A stretch of DNA of 64,000 bases from Blastochloris tepida (GTDB taxonomy: Bacteria; Pseudomonadota; Alphaproteobacteria; Rhizobiales; Xanthobacteraceae), in the NCBI RefSeq assembly GCF_003966715.1, contig NZ_AP018907.1, positions 1,538,001-1,602,000 on the forward strand, read 5' to 3'. Below are positions 44,252-52,990 of this stretch, piece by piece. The notes under the pieces are model-generated. The model was not told the origin of the DNA. It searched no databases and worked only from the letters and a program-made list of their open reading frames with translations. The translations under genes and the position numbers were made by a program. Numbering within the stretch: the stretch's first letter is position 1; the number at the start of each line of letters is the position of its first letter.

Positions 44252-44382
44252 GCGCCGTCCTTAAACCATGTTCGGCACAAGTGGATACCGGTGCGGCGAC
44301 AGACCTCGCGCCGGCCGGCGCCTGGTGCCCCGTCTGGAAATCCAGAAACTTCTTATCTTGTAGTCTATTGCAGGAAAAGTCT

Positions 44383-44415
44383 AAGCCGCAGGATCATGAA
44401 GCGATCCCGCGGCTT
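44383..44415 (-). terminator. Intrinsic terminator of the FadL-type gene
   Basis: A 13-bp stem with one mismatch (AAGCCGCAGGATC / GATCCCGCGGCTT) and a 7-base loop lies about 55 bp after the porin stop. On the minus strand it is followed by AGACTTTTCC. Confidence 0.65.
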
Positions 44416-44468
44416 CGATCTCATCTGCACCGCGCTTCGCCGCGATCGGTCCCGTCCCCGGCCTGCGG

Positions 44469-45782
44469 TCAGAACTTGCTGACGAAGCCGGCGCTGACGA
44501 TGTCGACGTGCCCGCTGTACTCGCCGGTGAGCAGACCGGCTGCGGAGTTGGCATCGCCTTCATGGATCGCCACGCTGTCGCAGAAGATGTGCGCATAGGC
44601 GATGTTGAAGGATGTCTTCGGGTTCATCGTATATGTATAGCCGGTGGAGAGCCAGTAGCGGTTGGCGTCCGGAATGCCGGCGCGACGGGTTTCGATATCG
44701 ACCGGCGACCCGTCATAGGCGACGCCGAACTGGAAGCGGTTCTTGTCGTCCAGCTTGTAGGTGAGACCGAGCGAATAGAACCAGGTATCCTTCCAGTTTT
44801 CCGTCGTCACGAGGTCTTCGTGGTCGATTGCGGTATATTTGATGCGGATCTCGTCGAAGGTCGACCAGTTGGTCCAGGCGATGTCGGCCATCACCGCCCA
44901 TTGCGGCGAGATCTCGTGGTAGAAGCCGATCGTCACGGTGTCGGGCAGCGTGACATCGGCCTTGACGCTGCCGTTCGGCAGGGCCGCCGCCATCATCGCC
45001 GGAATGTTGCCGAACGCGATGTCGCCCTTCAGCGTGTAGGTCATCTGGGAACGCCAGTTGACGCCCAGGCGGGTGGTCGGCGCGAACTCATAGAGCAGGC
45101 CGAGGTCGAAGCCCGCGGCAAGCCCGTTGCCGGTCATCGCCGATTGGCCGTCCTCCAAGGGCAGAGCGACGGGAGAGCCGAGCGCCATCCCGAGGATGCC
45201 GCCGACATTGATCGCCTTGGTCAGCGTGGACTCGGCGTAGCCGAACTGCACCCCGCCGCCGATCGACAGCCTGTCATTGACGCGGTAGGCGACCGACGGC
45301 GTCACATTGATATTGATGATCTCGCTCTTGATCGTCTGATAGCGCCCGACCCAATCGGACTTGTATTCCGTGCTGAGGCCGAACGGCGCGGTCAGCGCGA
45401 CGCCGAACTTCCAGTCCGGGTTGATCGAGAACATCGCGTAGCCGGCGGCGACCGCTGCGTCATTGATGGCGTCGCCGCCCTGTCCGCCCGAGGTGGCGCC
45501 GTAGACTGTGGTGTTCTCGCCCTTGAACTTGGCCACCGGCGCGATCCAGGTGGCCGACATGCTGGCCTGGTTGCCTTCAAGGCGCGTCATGCCCGCCGGA
45601 TTGTAGAAGATCGTCGAGGGATCGCTGGCCTTGGCCGTCGCGCCGGCATAGGCGTTGCCGAGCCCCTCGGCGCTCTGCTCGCGCAACTGGAATCCCGCGG
45701 CCCAAGCGTCCTCTGCGATACCGAGTGCCGCGAGGACGGCGAGCAGCCGCCATTGCGCCCCGTGATGAGCGATCAACCCCAT
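44469..45782 (-). CDS. OmpP1/FadL/TodX-type outer membrane transporter
   Basis: The 437-residue protein has a signal peptide (LLAVLAALGIAEDAWA) and begins its mature part with the FadL-type GFQLREQSAEGLGNAYAGAT. It contains the family's FYNPAGMTRLEGNQ and ends in an aromatic beta-strand (DIVSAGFVSKF). Such 14-stranded barrels bring long-chain fatty acids or aromatic hydrocarbons across the outer membrane; the substrate is unknown here. The ribosome site (GAGGGGGG) lies partly in the 3' arm of a small hairpin at 45791-45807. It is followed by a terminator and not joined to the cob operon. Confidence 0.93.
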   Translation of the reverse strand: MGLIAHHGAQWRLLAVLAALGIAEDAWAAGFQLREQSAEGLGNAYAGATAKASDPSTIFYNPAGMTRLEGNQASMSATWIAPVAKFKGENTTVYGATSGGQGGDAINDAAVAAGYAMFSINPDWKFGVALTAPFGLSTEYKSDWVGRYQTIKSEIININVTPSVAYRVNDRLSIGGGVQFGYAESTLTKAINVGGILGMALGSPVALPLEDGQSAMTGNGLAAGFDLGLLYEFAPTTRLGVNWRSQMTYTLKGDIAFGNIPAMMAAALPNGSVKADVTLPDTVTIGFYHEISPQWAVMADIAWTNWSTFDEIRIKYTAIDHEDLVTTENWKDTWFYSLGLTYKLDDKNRFQFGVAYDGSPVDIETRRAGIPDANRYWLSTGYTYTMNPKTSFNIAYAHIFCDSVAIHEGDANSAAGLLTGEYSGHVDIVSAGFVSKF

Positions 45783-45790
45783 TTATTCCC

Positions 45791-45807
45791 CCCTCGAACG
45801 CCGAGGG
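45791..45807 (-). promoter_or_regulatory. Hairpin overlapping the ribosome site of the FadL-type gene
   Basis: On the minus strand CCCTCG-gcgtt-CGAGGG is followed directly by GGGAATAA and the ATG. The 3' arm forms part of the GAGGGGGG Shine-Dalgarno sequence, so the fold could limit initiation. Confidence 0.4.
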
Positions 45808-46011
45808 ATCTCCGTCCTTCGGCGCAGATTTTTTCGTCATAACCGTTGTCATTTTGACGCGCTAACGAAATTCTTTACCAAAGCCGGCAATTCCCACCTT
45901 CCGCAGTCCGATTCCCGCCCGTTCATGTGCCGGCCGGTTTGATCGATTGGGATGCGGATGCCACGGGCTCGGGCCGCGCCTTTGCCCCTCCGGAAAATCC
46001 GGGGCTGTTCA

Positions 46012-48060
46012 ATGCGGCCGACAGCGCTGAAATTGCTGCGCCGAAGCAAGGGGGCGCCTGTGCGACGTGTCGGTTTCATCGTCGCTGCCATCGTGGCGGC
46101 GGTTGTCGCAGCGTCCGGCATCGCACCGGCTCAAGCCGCCGGGCAGGAGACGGCCTTTCCGCCACGCTGGCCGGTGGCGACACGGCTCGACCTCGCGGCC
46201 GGTCCTGGCCAGCCATTGGTGTTGCGCATCGCCACCTCGCCGGACAAGGCCGTGGTGCTGTTCGCCTCCGAACCGCTCGATCCGGCGCGGCTCGAAGCCG
46301 CGTACCGCGCCATTGCCGCAAGGGTGCTCGGCGGCGCCCGCACCACCCAGGACCTCGGCAGCAGCGCGCGGCCGCGCGGCCTCAGCCGCACCCGGGTGCT
46401 GAGCGGCACCTTCAAATGGCCGGACGGCCGGACCAGCAACGTTGTCGGCGAGGTCCGGACCATCACCGGTCCCGAGGACGGACTGATCGCGGGTTTTCTC
46501 GTTCGCCAGGGCGGCCCGGAGTCCGATGCACCGATGGCCGGCGCCGACTGGATCGCCGCGTTCGCCGAGTCATCTCAAGACGGGGCGACGTCCCGGCCCG
46601 TGGCCTCGCCCCCGGTCACGCCTGCGCCCGTCGAGCCCAAGCCGGTTCGTCCCCAGCTCGCACCATCCTCGACCGCCATTACCAGGGCGCCACCTCCGGC
46701 CGGCCTGCCGGCGGTGACGGGCGGGCTGCGCCAGGTGCTGCCGGCGGCGGCGCCTGAGGATTGGCGCAAGGCCGCCTGGGCCGGCGGCGACCCCGCCTAT
46801 GTGCAGATCGACGGCGGCGGCATCGCCATCACCTACCCTGCCGGGGCACGCCACGGCGCGGCCGGCGCCGTCACCACCACCACGGCCGTCCGCCTCGGCG
46901 ACCTTGCCGCCGGGGCGCAGACCCGCGTCGTCTTCCAGTTCGACCCGGTGGCGACCACCGGCGCGCTGTTCGGCCTGTGCACGGGACGCCACGACAACTG
47001 CCTCACATCGGAAGGCTACGGGCTGCTATGGCAGCCGGCGGCCGATGGCGCCCCGGCTTCGCTGCGGCGCCTCTCCGGCGATGGCCGGCACCGCGACATT
47101 CCGATCACCGCGTCATCGCCCGGCCGCGTCGAGATCGCGATTTCGGGCGAGGGCTTCATCGTCTCGGGCGACGGCATCGCGCCGTTCCGCGACACCTGGG
47201 AGCTCCTCCAACCGTTCCTGGCGCTGGAGATCGCCGTGCAGGCGCTACCCCACAAGGAGGGCGCGGCGGCCGCGGTGAAGCTCGCCCGCGTCGAGATCGA
47301 CGACCGGCCTGCACCGCCCAAAGAGGCCGCTCCCGCGCCGGGCGTCGCGCCGCTGCCGGCGCGCACGCTGTTTGCCGGCACGCCGGATCCGGCCTGGGTA
47401 CCGTTTCCCACCCCCGGCGGCGAGGCCGCGTTCGCCCGGTTCGCCGATGGCCGTTTCATCGCCGATGTGCCGGCCGGTCGCGGCTGGGGCTGGACCGGCC
47501 TTGCCTCGGCAACGGCGGTGGCCGACGTGCCTTGGGGCGCCGCCCGCGCGCCGCGGCGTCTGTCCATCAAAGTCGATCCTCAAACGACCACCGGTTTCGG
47601 CGTCGGCCTGTCGCTCGATCCGCCCCACGCCGGTCTTCGGCTGCAGGCAAGGCTGCTGGTCTCCTGGCAGGCCAGGGCCGGCGGCGGCTCGCGGCTCACC
47701 GTCATGGCCTGCGCCCGCGACCGCGCGCAGTTCGTCATGGACCTGCCGCCGGGCTGGGACGGCACGCTCGATGTGCGGCTGATGCCCAGGGCGTTCGAGG
47801 TCGGGGCCGGCGGCGGCTGGCGCATCGCCACCTACGCCACCTGCATCGACACCGGCTGGAAATTCTTCGCGGCGGTGTTCGCGGCGGCTCCGGTCGAGAA
47901 CCAGCCGGCGCGCCTTGTGCTGGAGCGCATCGCCATCGACCGTGTCTCCCCCGCCGGCATGACCGCCGCCGAGCGCTTCCAGCTGCTCGACGACGACGCG
48001 TTCGATGCCAAGGACTTTCTCAAGGTGCTGGGACAGGCGCTCAAGGAGGACAAGCGATGA
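46012..48060 (+). CDS. Large predicted secreted protein with an internal duplication, unknown function
   Basis: I do not recognise this 682-residue protein. It has a basic N-terminus and signal peptide (VGFIVAAIVAAVVAASGIAP, then AQA), a first domain of about 150 residues, and a Pro-rich linker (about 200-225). Two related beta-rich modules follow. Compare VVFQFDPVATTGALFGLC with LSIKVDPQTTTGFGVGLSL, and AVKLARVEID with RLVLERIAIDRV. Each module ends in a strand typical of concanavalin-like sandwiches. The start is uncertain (45952 or 46012). It overlaps the next gene by ATGA, so the two secreted proteins are made together. Confidence 0.6.
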   Translation: MRPTALKLLRRSKGAPVRRVGFIVAAIVAAVVAASGIAPAQAAGQETAFPPRWPVATRLDLAAGPGQPLVLRIATSPDKAVVLFASEPLDPARLEAAYRAIAARVLGGARTTQDLGSSARPRGLSRTRVLSGTFKWPDGRTSNVVGEVRTITGPEDGLIAGFLVRQGGPESDAPMAGADWIAAFAESSQDGATSRPVASPPVTPAPVEPKPVRPQLAPSSTAITRAPPPAGLPAVTGGLRQVLPAAAPEDWRKAAWAGGDPAYVQIDGGGIAITYPAGARHGAAGAVTTTTAVRLGDLAAGAQTRVVFQFDPVATTGALFGLCTGRHDNCLTSEGYGLLWQPAADGAPASLRRLSGDGRHRDIPITASSPGRVEIAISGEGFIVSGDGIAPFRDTWELLQPFLALEIAVQALPHKEGAAAAVKLARVEIDDRPAPPKEAAPAPGVAPLPARTLFAGTPDPAWVPFPTPGGEAAFARFADGRFIADVPAGRGWGWTGLASATAVADVPWGAARAPRRLSIKVDPQTTTGFGVGLSLDPPHAGLRLQARLLVSWQARAGGGSRLTVMACARDRAQFVMDLPPGWDGTLDVRLMPRAFEVGAGGGWRIATYATCIDTGWKFFAAVFAAAPVENQPARLVLERIAIDRVSPAGMTAAERFQLLDDDAFDAKDFLKVLGQALKEDKR

Positions 48061-49442
48061 GCGGCAGAACCGGCCATCCCGGATGGCGGCGAGCACATCT
48101 CGTCGCCGCCCTCTCTGCCCTGCTGATCGCGCTCGGCGCGGCTGAGGTGTGCGCCCAGACCTCCCCGGTCAACCCGCCCGCGCCGGCACCGCCGCTGCTG
48201 TTCGACGAGAACAGCCGCCGGGTAGCGGAGGAGATGCTGAGCCGCCTCAACGCGCCCAAGCTCGACAAGGTGCTGCGCGAGATTGGCCGCAGCGCGCCGG
48301 CCGGGCTCTATGACTGTCTGTGCCGGGCGGTGCCGCACACCACCGGCGTCGGCGTCCGCTACAAGGACGGGATGTGCGAACTGGCGGGCTACGGCGTGTG
48401 GCAGGAGCCGCTGCCGGACAATGTCGACGCTTGGCGTGCCTGCCTGGAACAAAGCGTCTATGCCGATGGGCTCGACGTCGTCTCCGTGCTCGCCGCGGTG
48501 ACGCCGGCGGCGACCGCGCCCAAGCCGCGCACCGCCGCCGAGAGGCTGCGGCAGGCGGTGATGCGGCTGCGCGGCCAATGCCTGCCGACCGCCCACAACG
48601 CCGAGGCGATCATCGATCGCTACGAGACCGAAATTGCGGACGCCGCGTCAATGGCGGCGGACGGTCTGCGCGGGCCGATGCCCCGGCCGCGCGATGCGGA
48701 GGTGATCCGCGAGGCGGCCGAAGCCCTCGACCGCACGGCCGACTCCCCCTGCGAGCAGGCGATCGAGCTGGCGCTGATCCTGGAGCAGGCCAATGTGCGC
48801 ACCGTTTCCGAATATGTCGGCGCGCTCGCGGCCGGCTTCGCCCTGCCGGACGACGCTCCCGGCGTGACTTGGGAGGCCGCGACCTGGCTCAATACGGTCA
48901 AGACGCTGTCGCTGCCGCTGTTCGTCGCCGGCGTGGCGCTCGATTTCAAGACCGGGGTCGGACAGGAGATCGCCGACCAGCAGATGCACAAGGCGGTGGC
49001 CGAGGGCCTTGCCGAGGCTCAGCAATTGCTGCGCGACTCCAGGGGCTGGGACAAGGTCGGCTACGACGCCACCGTCGCCACCTACCGCCGCGATCTCGCG
49101 CAGATGAAGGCGGCGTTCGAGGCGGCCGCAGCCGAGCCCAGCCGGCAGCTTCAGGCCGTCGGCGGCGAGCTCAAGGCCCGCTACTTGGACACGCCCGAGG
49201 AAAGCGCCCAGAAGGCCAGCCATTACGCCGAGCTGGAGGCATCCCGGGCGGCGCTGACCGAGGAGCTGACGAAACTCGGCAACGCCTATCGGCTGGAGGC
49301 GGCCCGCAGCGAGATTGCGCTGGCCTATCTGGAGTCCTTCCGCAAGCCGCTGCTGGAAACGGGGTGCGACGGCTGGCGCAAGGCGCGGCAGGCGGCCGGC
49401 TGTCCGGCCCTGGACCCTGCCGCCGCCGGCAGACGGCCGTAA
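48057..49442 (+). CDS. Predicted secreted helical protein, unknown function
   Basis: This 461-residue protein is not recognised. It has a signal peptide (LVAALSALLIALGAAEVCAQ), a cysteine-rich region (YDCLCRAVPHTTGVGVRYKD, then MCELAGYGVWQEP), a possible membrane-associated stretch near residue 290 (TLSLPLFVAGVALDF) and a long helical C-terminal half (about 300-430). Seven or more cysteines in the exported part suggest disulphides. ATG 48057 overlaps the stop of the upstream secreted-protein gene. The pair probably acts together in the envelope. Its stop codon abuts the palindromic repeat copy D. Confidence 0.6.
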   Translation: MSGRTGHPGWRRAHLVAALSALLIALGAAEVCAQTSPVNPPAPAPPLLFDENSRRVAEEMLSRLNAPKLDKVLREIGRSAPAGLYDCLCRAVPHTTGVGVRYKDGMCELAGYGVWQEPLPDNVDAWRACLEQSVYADGLDVVSVLAAVTPAATAPKPRTAAERLRQAVMRLRGQCLPTAHNAEAIIDRYETEIADAASMAADGLRGPMPRPRDAEVIREAAEALDRTADSPCEQAIELALILEQANVRTVSEYVGALAAGFALPDDAPGVTWEAATWLNTVKTLSLPLFVAGVALDFKTGVGQEIADQQMHKAVAEGLAEAQQLLRDSRGWDKVGYDATVATYRRDLAQMKAAFEAAAAEPSRQLQAVGGELKARYLDTPEESAQKASHYAELEASRAALTEELTKLGNAYRLEAARSEIALAYLESFRKPLLETGCDGWRKARQAAGCPALDPAAAGRRP

Positions 49443-49487
49443 TGCGGTTTTCCGGGTTCCCGAAAGGATCAACCGGAAACCGTGTCA
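49440..49487. repeat. Short palindromic repeat, copy D
   Basis: The 48-bp element from the TAA of the secreted-protein gene to the TGA of the converging chemoreceptor gene is another copy of the TTCCGG...CCGGAAACCG palindrome. It fills the whole gap between the two genes. Confidence 0.8.
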
Positions 49488-50558
49488 GTGCCCGGCCCTG
49501 ATGATCACGCCGTACCAGCCAAGACCCGGATAGGTTTCGTAGCCGGGCGTGGCGTGGAACGCCACCAGCGCGCCGGAGGGGTCGTGATAATGCCCGGACC
49601 GGCGCCCTTCGAGCCGCAGCGGCACGCGCTCGCTGAGAATGCCCACCCCGTCGGACGCGGCGATTACCTGCATGGTCTTGTCGACCAGCAGCACGCGTGT
49701 CCGGTCGTCCTCGACCCTCACGCCCTTGACGATGGTGCGCGCCTGCGGCTCCCAGTCGAAATGGATGGCGAGCACGCCCTGCAGCTTGCCGTCAGCGCGC
49801 CCACCCTGGCGCACCGTGGCGCAATAGGTCGCGACCTGCGCGCCGCCGAGACGGGACTGCCGTTCGATATTGCCGGCCACGTAGTCGTCGCCGGTTTTGA
49901 GGGCGACGGCTTCCCGGAACCAGCGTTCCCCCGCGACAGTCTGACCCTGCACGGCAAACCGGTCCGGCCGGCCATTGGCCAGGATGGTTCCATCGAGGGC
50001 GCAGATCCACAGATCGAGATAGACGGTGTAGGCGGCGAGGATGACACCGAGCCGTTCGGAGGCATGGGCGCGCGCGGCCTCGGTCGGATCGGACGCGCAG
50101 TCGACCACGGCGGAATCCGTCGCCCACCAGCGGACGTCGCAGGTGCGTTCGTAGAGGTTGCGATCGATCAGCTCGACGGCGTTCAGCGACAGATCGACCA
50201 TGCGCTCGCCGAGAGCCCGGTCCATCATGCCGTCGATCGACGACATCAGCGTTCCGGTGCGGCCGACGAGCTGGGATTCCAGATCCCGCGCAATCCCTTC
50301 GATCTGCTGGCTGACGGTGCGCACCTCCTGCGCCACCACGGCGAAGCCGCGGCCGTGTTCGCCCGCACGGGCGCTCTCGATCAACGCATTGAGCGCGAGG
50401 ATCTTCATCTGCTGGGTGATCTGCTGGATCGTGCGCGTCTTTTCGCCGGCGATCCGGTTGACCTCGCCAGTCAGCGAAGCAATCAGCGTCGAGATGTCAG
50501 AGGTGTCTGCAGTATCGTTATCGGCCGCAAGGGCGCGAGCTTGGCCAGAGGGAATCAT
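49485..50558 (-). CDS. Soluble chemoreceptor with N-terminal signalling domain and C-terminal Cache-like sensor
   Basis: This 357-residue protein has no membrane segment. The conserved MCP hairpin ([20 protein letters not shown], then [15 protein letters not shown]) lies near the N-terminus (about residues 50-85), and a Cache-like sensor fills residues 130-340 ([20 protein letters not shown] ... [20 protein letters not shown]). This reverses the usual sensor-then-signal order. The signalling part is short, so it may be a minimal or partial receptor acting on a cytoplasmic array. The frame opens at a TTG at 50624; ATG 50558 was chosen. Its ligand is unknown. Confidence 0.8.
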   Translation of the reverse strand: MIPSGQARALAADNDTADTSDISTLIASLTGEVNRIAGEKTRTIQQITQQMKILALNALIESARAGEHGRGFAVVAQEVRTVSQQIEGIARDLESQLVGRTGTLMSSIDGMMDRALGERMVDLSLNAVELIDRNLYERTCDVRWWATDSAVVDCASDPTEAARAHASERLGVILAAYTVYLDLWICALDGTILANGRPDRFAVQGQTVAGERWFREAVALKTGDDYVAGNIERQSRLGGAQVATYCATVRQGGRADGKLQGVLAIHFDWEPQARTIVKGVRVEDDRTRVLLVDKTMQVIAASDGVGILSERVPLRLEGRRSGHYHDPSGALVAFHATPGYETYPGLGWYGVIIRAGH

Positions 50559-50748
50559 TTCTTTCGCCAACCAGACTGAACAAAATGACGCTGGCGACTT
50601 GCGGGTGCTTACGTTACGAATCAATTAACCCGGCCGTATCTGCCAATACGTAGCGTCAGCACTTAAATAGTTTTAATCACAACTATTCTGGCGCGCAGAC
50701 GTTACGACCGCGCGGGCTGGCAATGCGCTTCGGGTTCACCGAACCTGC

Positions 50749-51162
50749 CTATGAGGTGCCCTTGCGCAGGCTGCCGATGACGGCAATGGGCGGCAGCTTC
50801 GCCAGTTCACTCGCCGGCAGCTCGCGCACATGGAGATGGTCATTGCGGTTGTCGCGCAGCCGAAGCTGGCGCAGAGCCTCGATGACCTCCGCAATGCGAA
50901 CGCCCTTCGGGCAGCGCGTGTTGCAGGTGAGGCAGGACACGCACATCCAGATCGCCTGCGAGCCGAGAAGCTCCTCCTTGAGACCGAGCTGCGCGAAGCG
51001 GATCATCTGGTGGGGCAGGATGTCCATGTATTTGGCCATGGGACATCCGGCCGAGCACTTGCCGCATTGATAGCAGGCCAGGAGATCCTGGTTGCTCAGG
51101 CTTTCAACCTTGTCGATGAAGGCCCGCGCTTCGGCACCGTCGCCGTCGATCTTCACGCTCAT
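50749..51162 (-). CDS. hdrC: Heterodisulfide reductase subunit C-like 4Fe-4S protein
   Basis: The 137-residue protein has two ferredoxin clusters, C30-x2-C33-x2-C36-x3-C40P and C74-x2-C77-x2-C80-x3-C84P, spaced as in HdrC. HdrC normally passes electrons from HdrA to the catalytic HdrB. No HdrB with CCG motifs is found downstream or elsewhere in the window. HdrC instead starts 19 bp after the fumarate-reductase-type flavoprotein gene. I infer that it links HdrA to that flavoprotein and its iron-sulfur partner. It is the last gene of the cluster. Confidence 0.9.
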   Translation of the reverse strand: MSVKIDGDGAEARAFIDKVESLSNQDLLACYQCGKCSAGCPMAKYMDILPHQMIRFAQLGLKEELLGSQAIWMCVSCLTCNTRCPKGVRIAEVIEALRQLRLRDNRNDHLHVRELPASELAKLPPIAVIGSLRKGTS

Positions 51163-51181
51163 GGCGTGGCTCCCGGCATGA

Positions 51182-52909
51182 TCATGGCCGCGTCCTCCGC
51201 TCTTCGGGCGTGAACCTGCTGCGCAGCATGGAGTGCATCGCCGGGATGTTGCCGAGACGCGCGAGCTGCTGGATCTTCACGTCCTCCGGTGTGTAGGACG
51301 GCAGGATCAGCGGCGAGATCATATCCGTGTCGATGCCTTCGCGCTTGAGCGCGCGCGCGTGTTCGGCAATGTGTTCCAGGCTGAGCCTGCCGAGCTTCGC
51401 CGTCCTCGCATATTCGGTGGCGTAGTGCCCGGCGCGCCGGCCGAAAACATTGTAGTCGAGCACCGAGTTGCCCATCAGCCGGTTGCGGCCATGGACGCCG
51501 CCGGATGCCTCGCCCGCCACATAGAGGCCGGGGATGCTGGTCTCGCAACGCTCGTTGATCGCGATGCCGCCGTTCTGATAGTGCAGCGACGGATAGATCA
51601 GCATCGGCTCCTTGGTGATGTCGATGCCGAAGCGGCTGAACTGCCGGCACATGCCGGGGAACTGGCGGCGTATGTAGCCTTCGCCATGGATCATGTCGAT
51701 GATCGGGGAGTCGAGCCAGACGCCCGTGCGGCCGACATAGGTGTCGATGCCGTTATTGCGGTCGTGGCTGCACTCGCGGATGATCGCGGCGCTTTCCACG
51801 TCGCGCGGCTCGCGCGGGAACACGAACAGCTCGCCGAACCTGTTGAGGGGCTGACCGCCCGCGCCGCGTATCTTCTCGGTGATGAGGAAGCCGGCGATCT
51901 GCTCGGGGAACACCGCGCCGGTCGGATGGTACTGCACCGAGTCCATGAATTTGAGCTTGGCCCCGGCGCGGTAGGCCATCACGAGGCCGTCGCCGGTCGC
52001 GCCATAATGGTTGGTCGTGGCGAAACCGCGGATGTGAAGCCGGCCGAAACCGCCTGTCGCGATGATCGTGGCCTTGGCCCGCACGATCAGGAACTGCTCG
52101 GTATCGAGACTATAGAGGACGGCGCCTGCGCAATGGCCGTTCTCGTCGAGGATAAGCTCGACGGCAGGCTCGAACTCGCGGATGGAGATCAGGTCCGGGT
52201 GGTTGCGCACCTCGTCCATCAGCGTGCGCATGATGACGGCGCCGATATAGTCCCGGCAGGACACCATGCGCTTGCGCGAGGTGCCGCCGCCATGCAGCAC
52301 CTGCATGCTGCCGTCCGGCTCCTTGTCCCAGATGACGCCGAGGTTTTCGAGCTCGCGCACCACCTCCGGCGCGTCCTCGGTCAACACGCGCACCAGCGCC
52401 GGGTCGTTCTCGAAGTGCCCGCCGCCCATGGCGTCGAGATAATGCCGCGTCGGCGAGTCCGTGCGCGAGACGGCGGCCTGCATGCCGCCTTCGGACATCA
52501 TGGTGTTGGCGTCGCCGATGCGCAGCTTGGTGGCGATGAGCGATTTGACGCCCTGCCGCGCGGCGGTGATGGCCGCCCAGCATCCCGCACCGCCGCCGCC
52601 GATGATGAGGAGATCGGTTTCGTAATCGGGCTCCCGCAGGCCAAGCTCCAGGAGCTTCGGGCGGATCATCGAATGCGCTTCCATGAGGACGGCGACCTCC
52701 GTCGTCATCTCTTCGCCCTTGTTCGGGCCCACCCGGACCGGTCGCTTGGCGCCCTTCGAATAGTCGGGATGGTATTTCGTCAGAACGTCTTCGCGCTCCG
52801 CCGCCGTCATCGGCGGGAAGACCGGCTCGCCCGTCAGCGCCAACTCCAGCCGCTTGGGGCGCGTCCGCTCGACCTGTTTCACATAGCCGGCCAGATAGTC
52901 AGGATACAT
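51182..52909 (-). CDS. frdA: Soluble fumarate reductase/succinate dehydrogenase-type flavoprotein
   Basis: The 575-residue protein belongs to the FrdA/SdhA/TfrA family. The FAD motif is GGGGAGC (104-110). The fumarate site is present: HYGATGDG, SVQYHPTGAVF (H328), KIRGAGG (catalytic Arg about 348), LHYQNGG (H443) and HGRNRLMGNS. The histidine that binds FAD covalently in membrane Frd/Sdh is Asn135 here (ANTMMSEGG), so FAD should be non-covalent, as in soluble enzymes. A 90-residue N-terminal extension rich in basic residues is unusual. There is no membrane anchor gene nearby; HdrC and a 2Fe-2S protein flank it. It probably reduces fumarate with electrons from the Flx-Hdr proteins. Confidence 0.88.
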   Translation of the reverse strand: MYPDYLAGYVKQVERTRPKRLELALTGEPVFPPMTAAEREDVLTKYHPDYSKGAKRPVRVGPNKGEEMTTEVAVLMEAHSMIRPKLLELGLREPDYETDLLIIGGGGAGCWAAITAARQGVKSLIATKLRIGDANTMMSEGGMQAAVSRTDSPTRHYLDAMGGGHFENDPALVRVLTEDAPEVVRELENLGVIWDKEPDGSMQVLHGGGTSRKRMVSCRDYIGAVIMRTLMDEVRNHPDLISIREFEPAVELILDENGHCAGAVLYSLDTEQFLIVRAKATIIATGGFGRLHIRGFATTNHYGATGDGLVMAYRAGAKLKFMDSVQYHPTGAVFPEQIAGFLITEKIRGAGGQPLNRFGELFVFPREPRDVESAAIIRECSHDRNNGIDTYVGRTGVWLDSPIIDMIHGEGYIRRQFPGMCRQFSRFGIDITKEPMLIYPSLHYQNGGIAINERCETSIPGLYVAGEASGGVHGRNRLMGNSVLDYNVFGRRAGHYATEYARTAKLGRLSLEHIAEHARALKREGIDTDMISPLILPSYTPEDVKIQQLARLGNIPAMHSMLRSRFTPEERRTRP

Positions 52910-52990
52910 GGCTCCCTCCCAGGAGCGGCCGATGTGCCATCGCCGTTATTGTGATCAGCAAATCCGTGGCGCCGGTCATTGGCGGCGCGC

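Noticed and set aside
44252..44468. Possible cobalamin riboswitch upstream of cobM
   Set aside because: No B12 box (GCCACTG) or conserved core could be found on the minus strand; only a porin terminator is seen.
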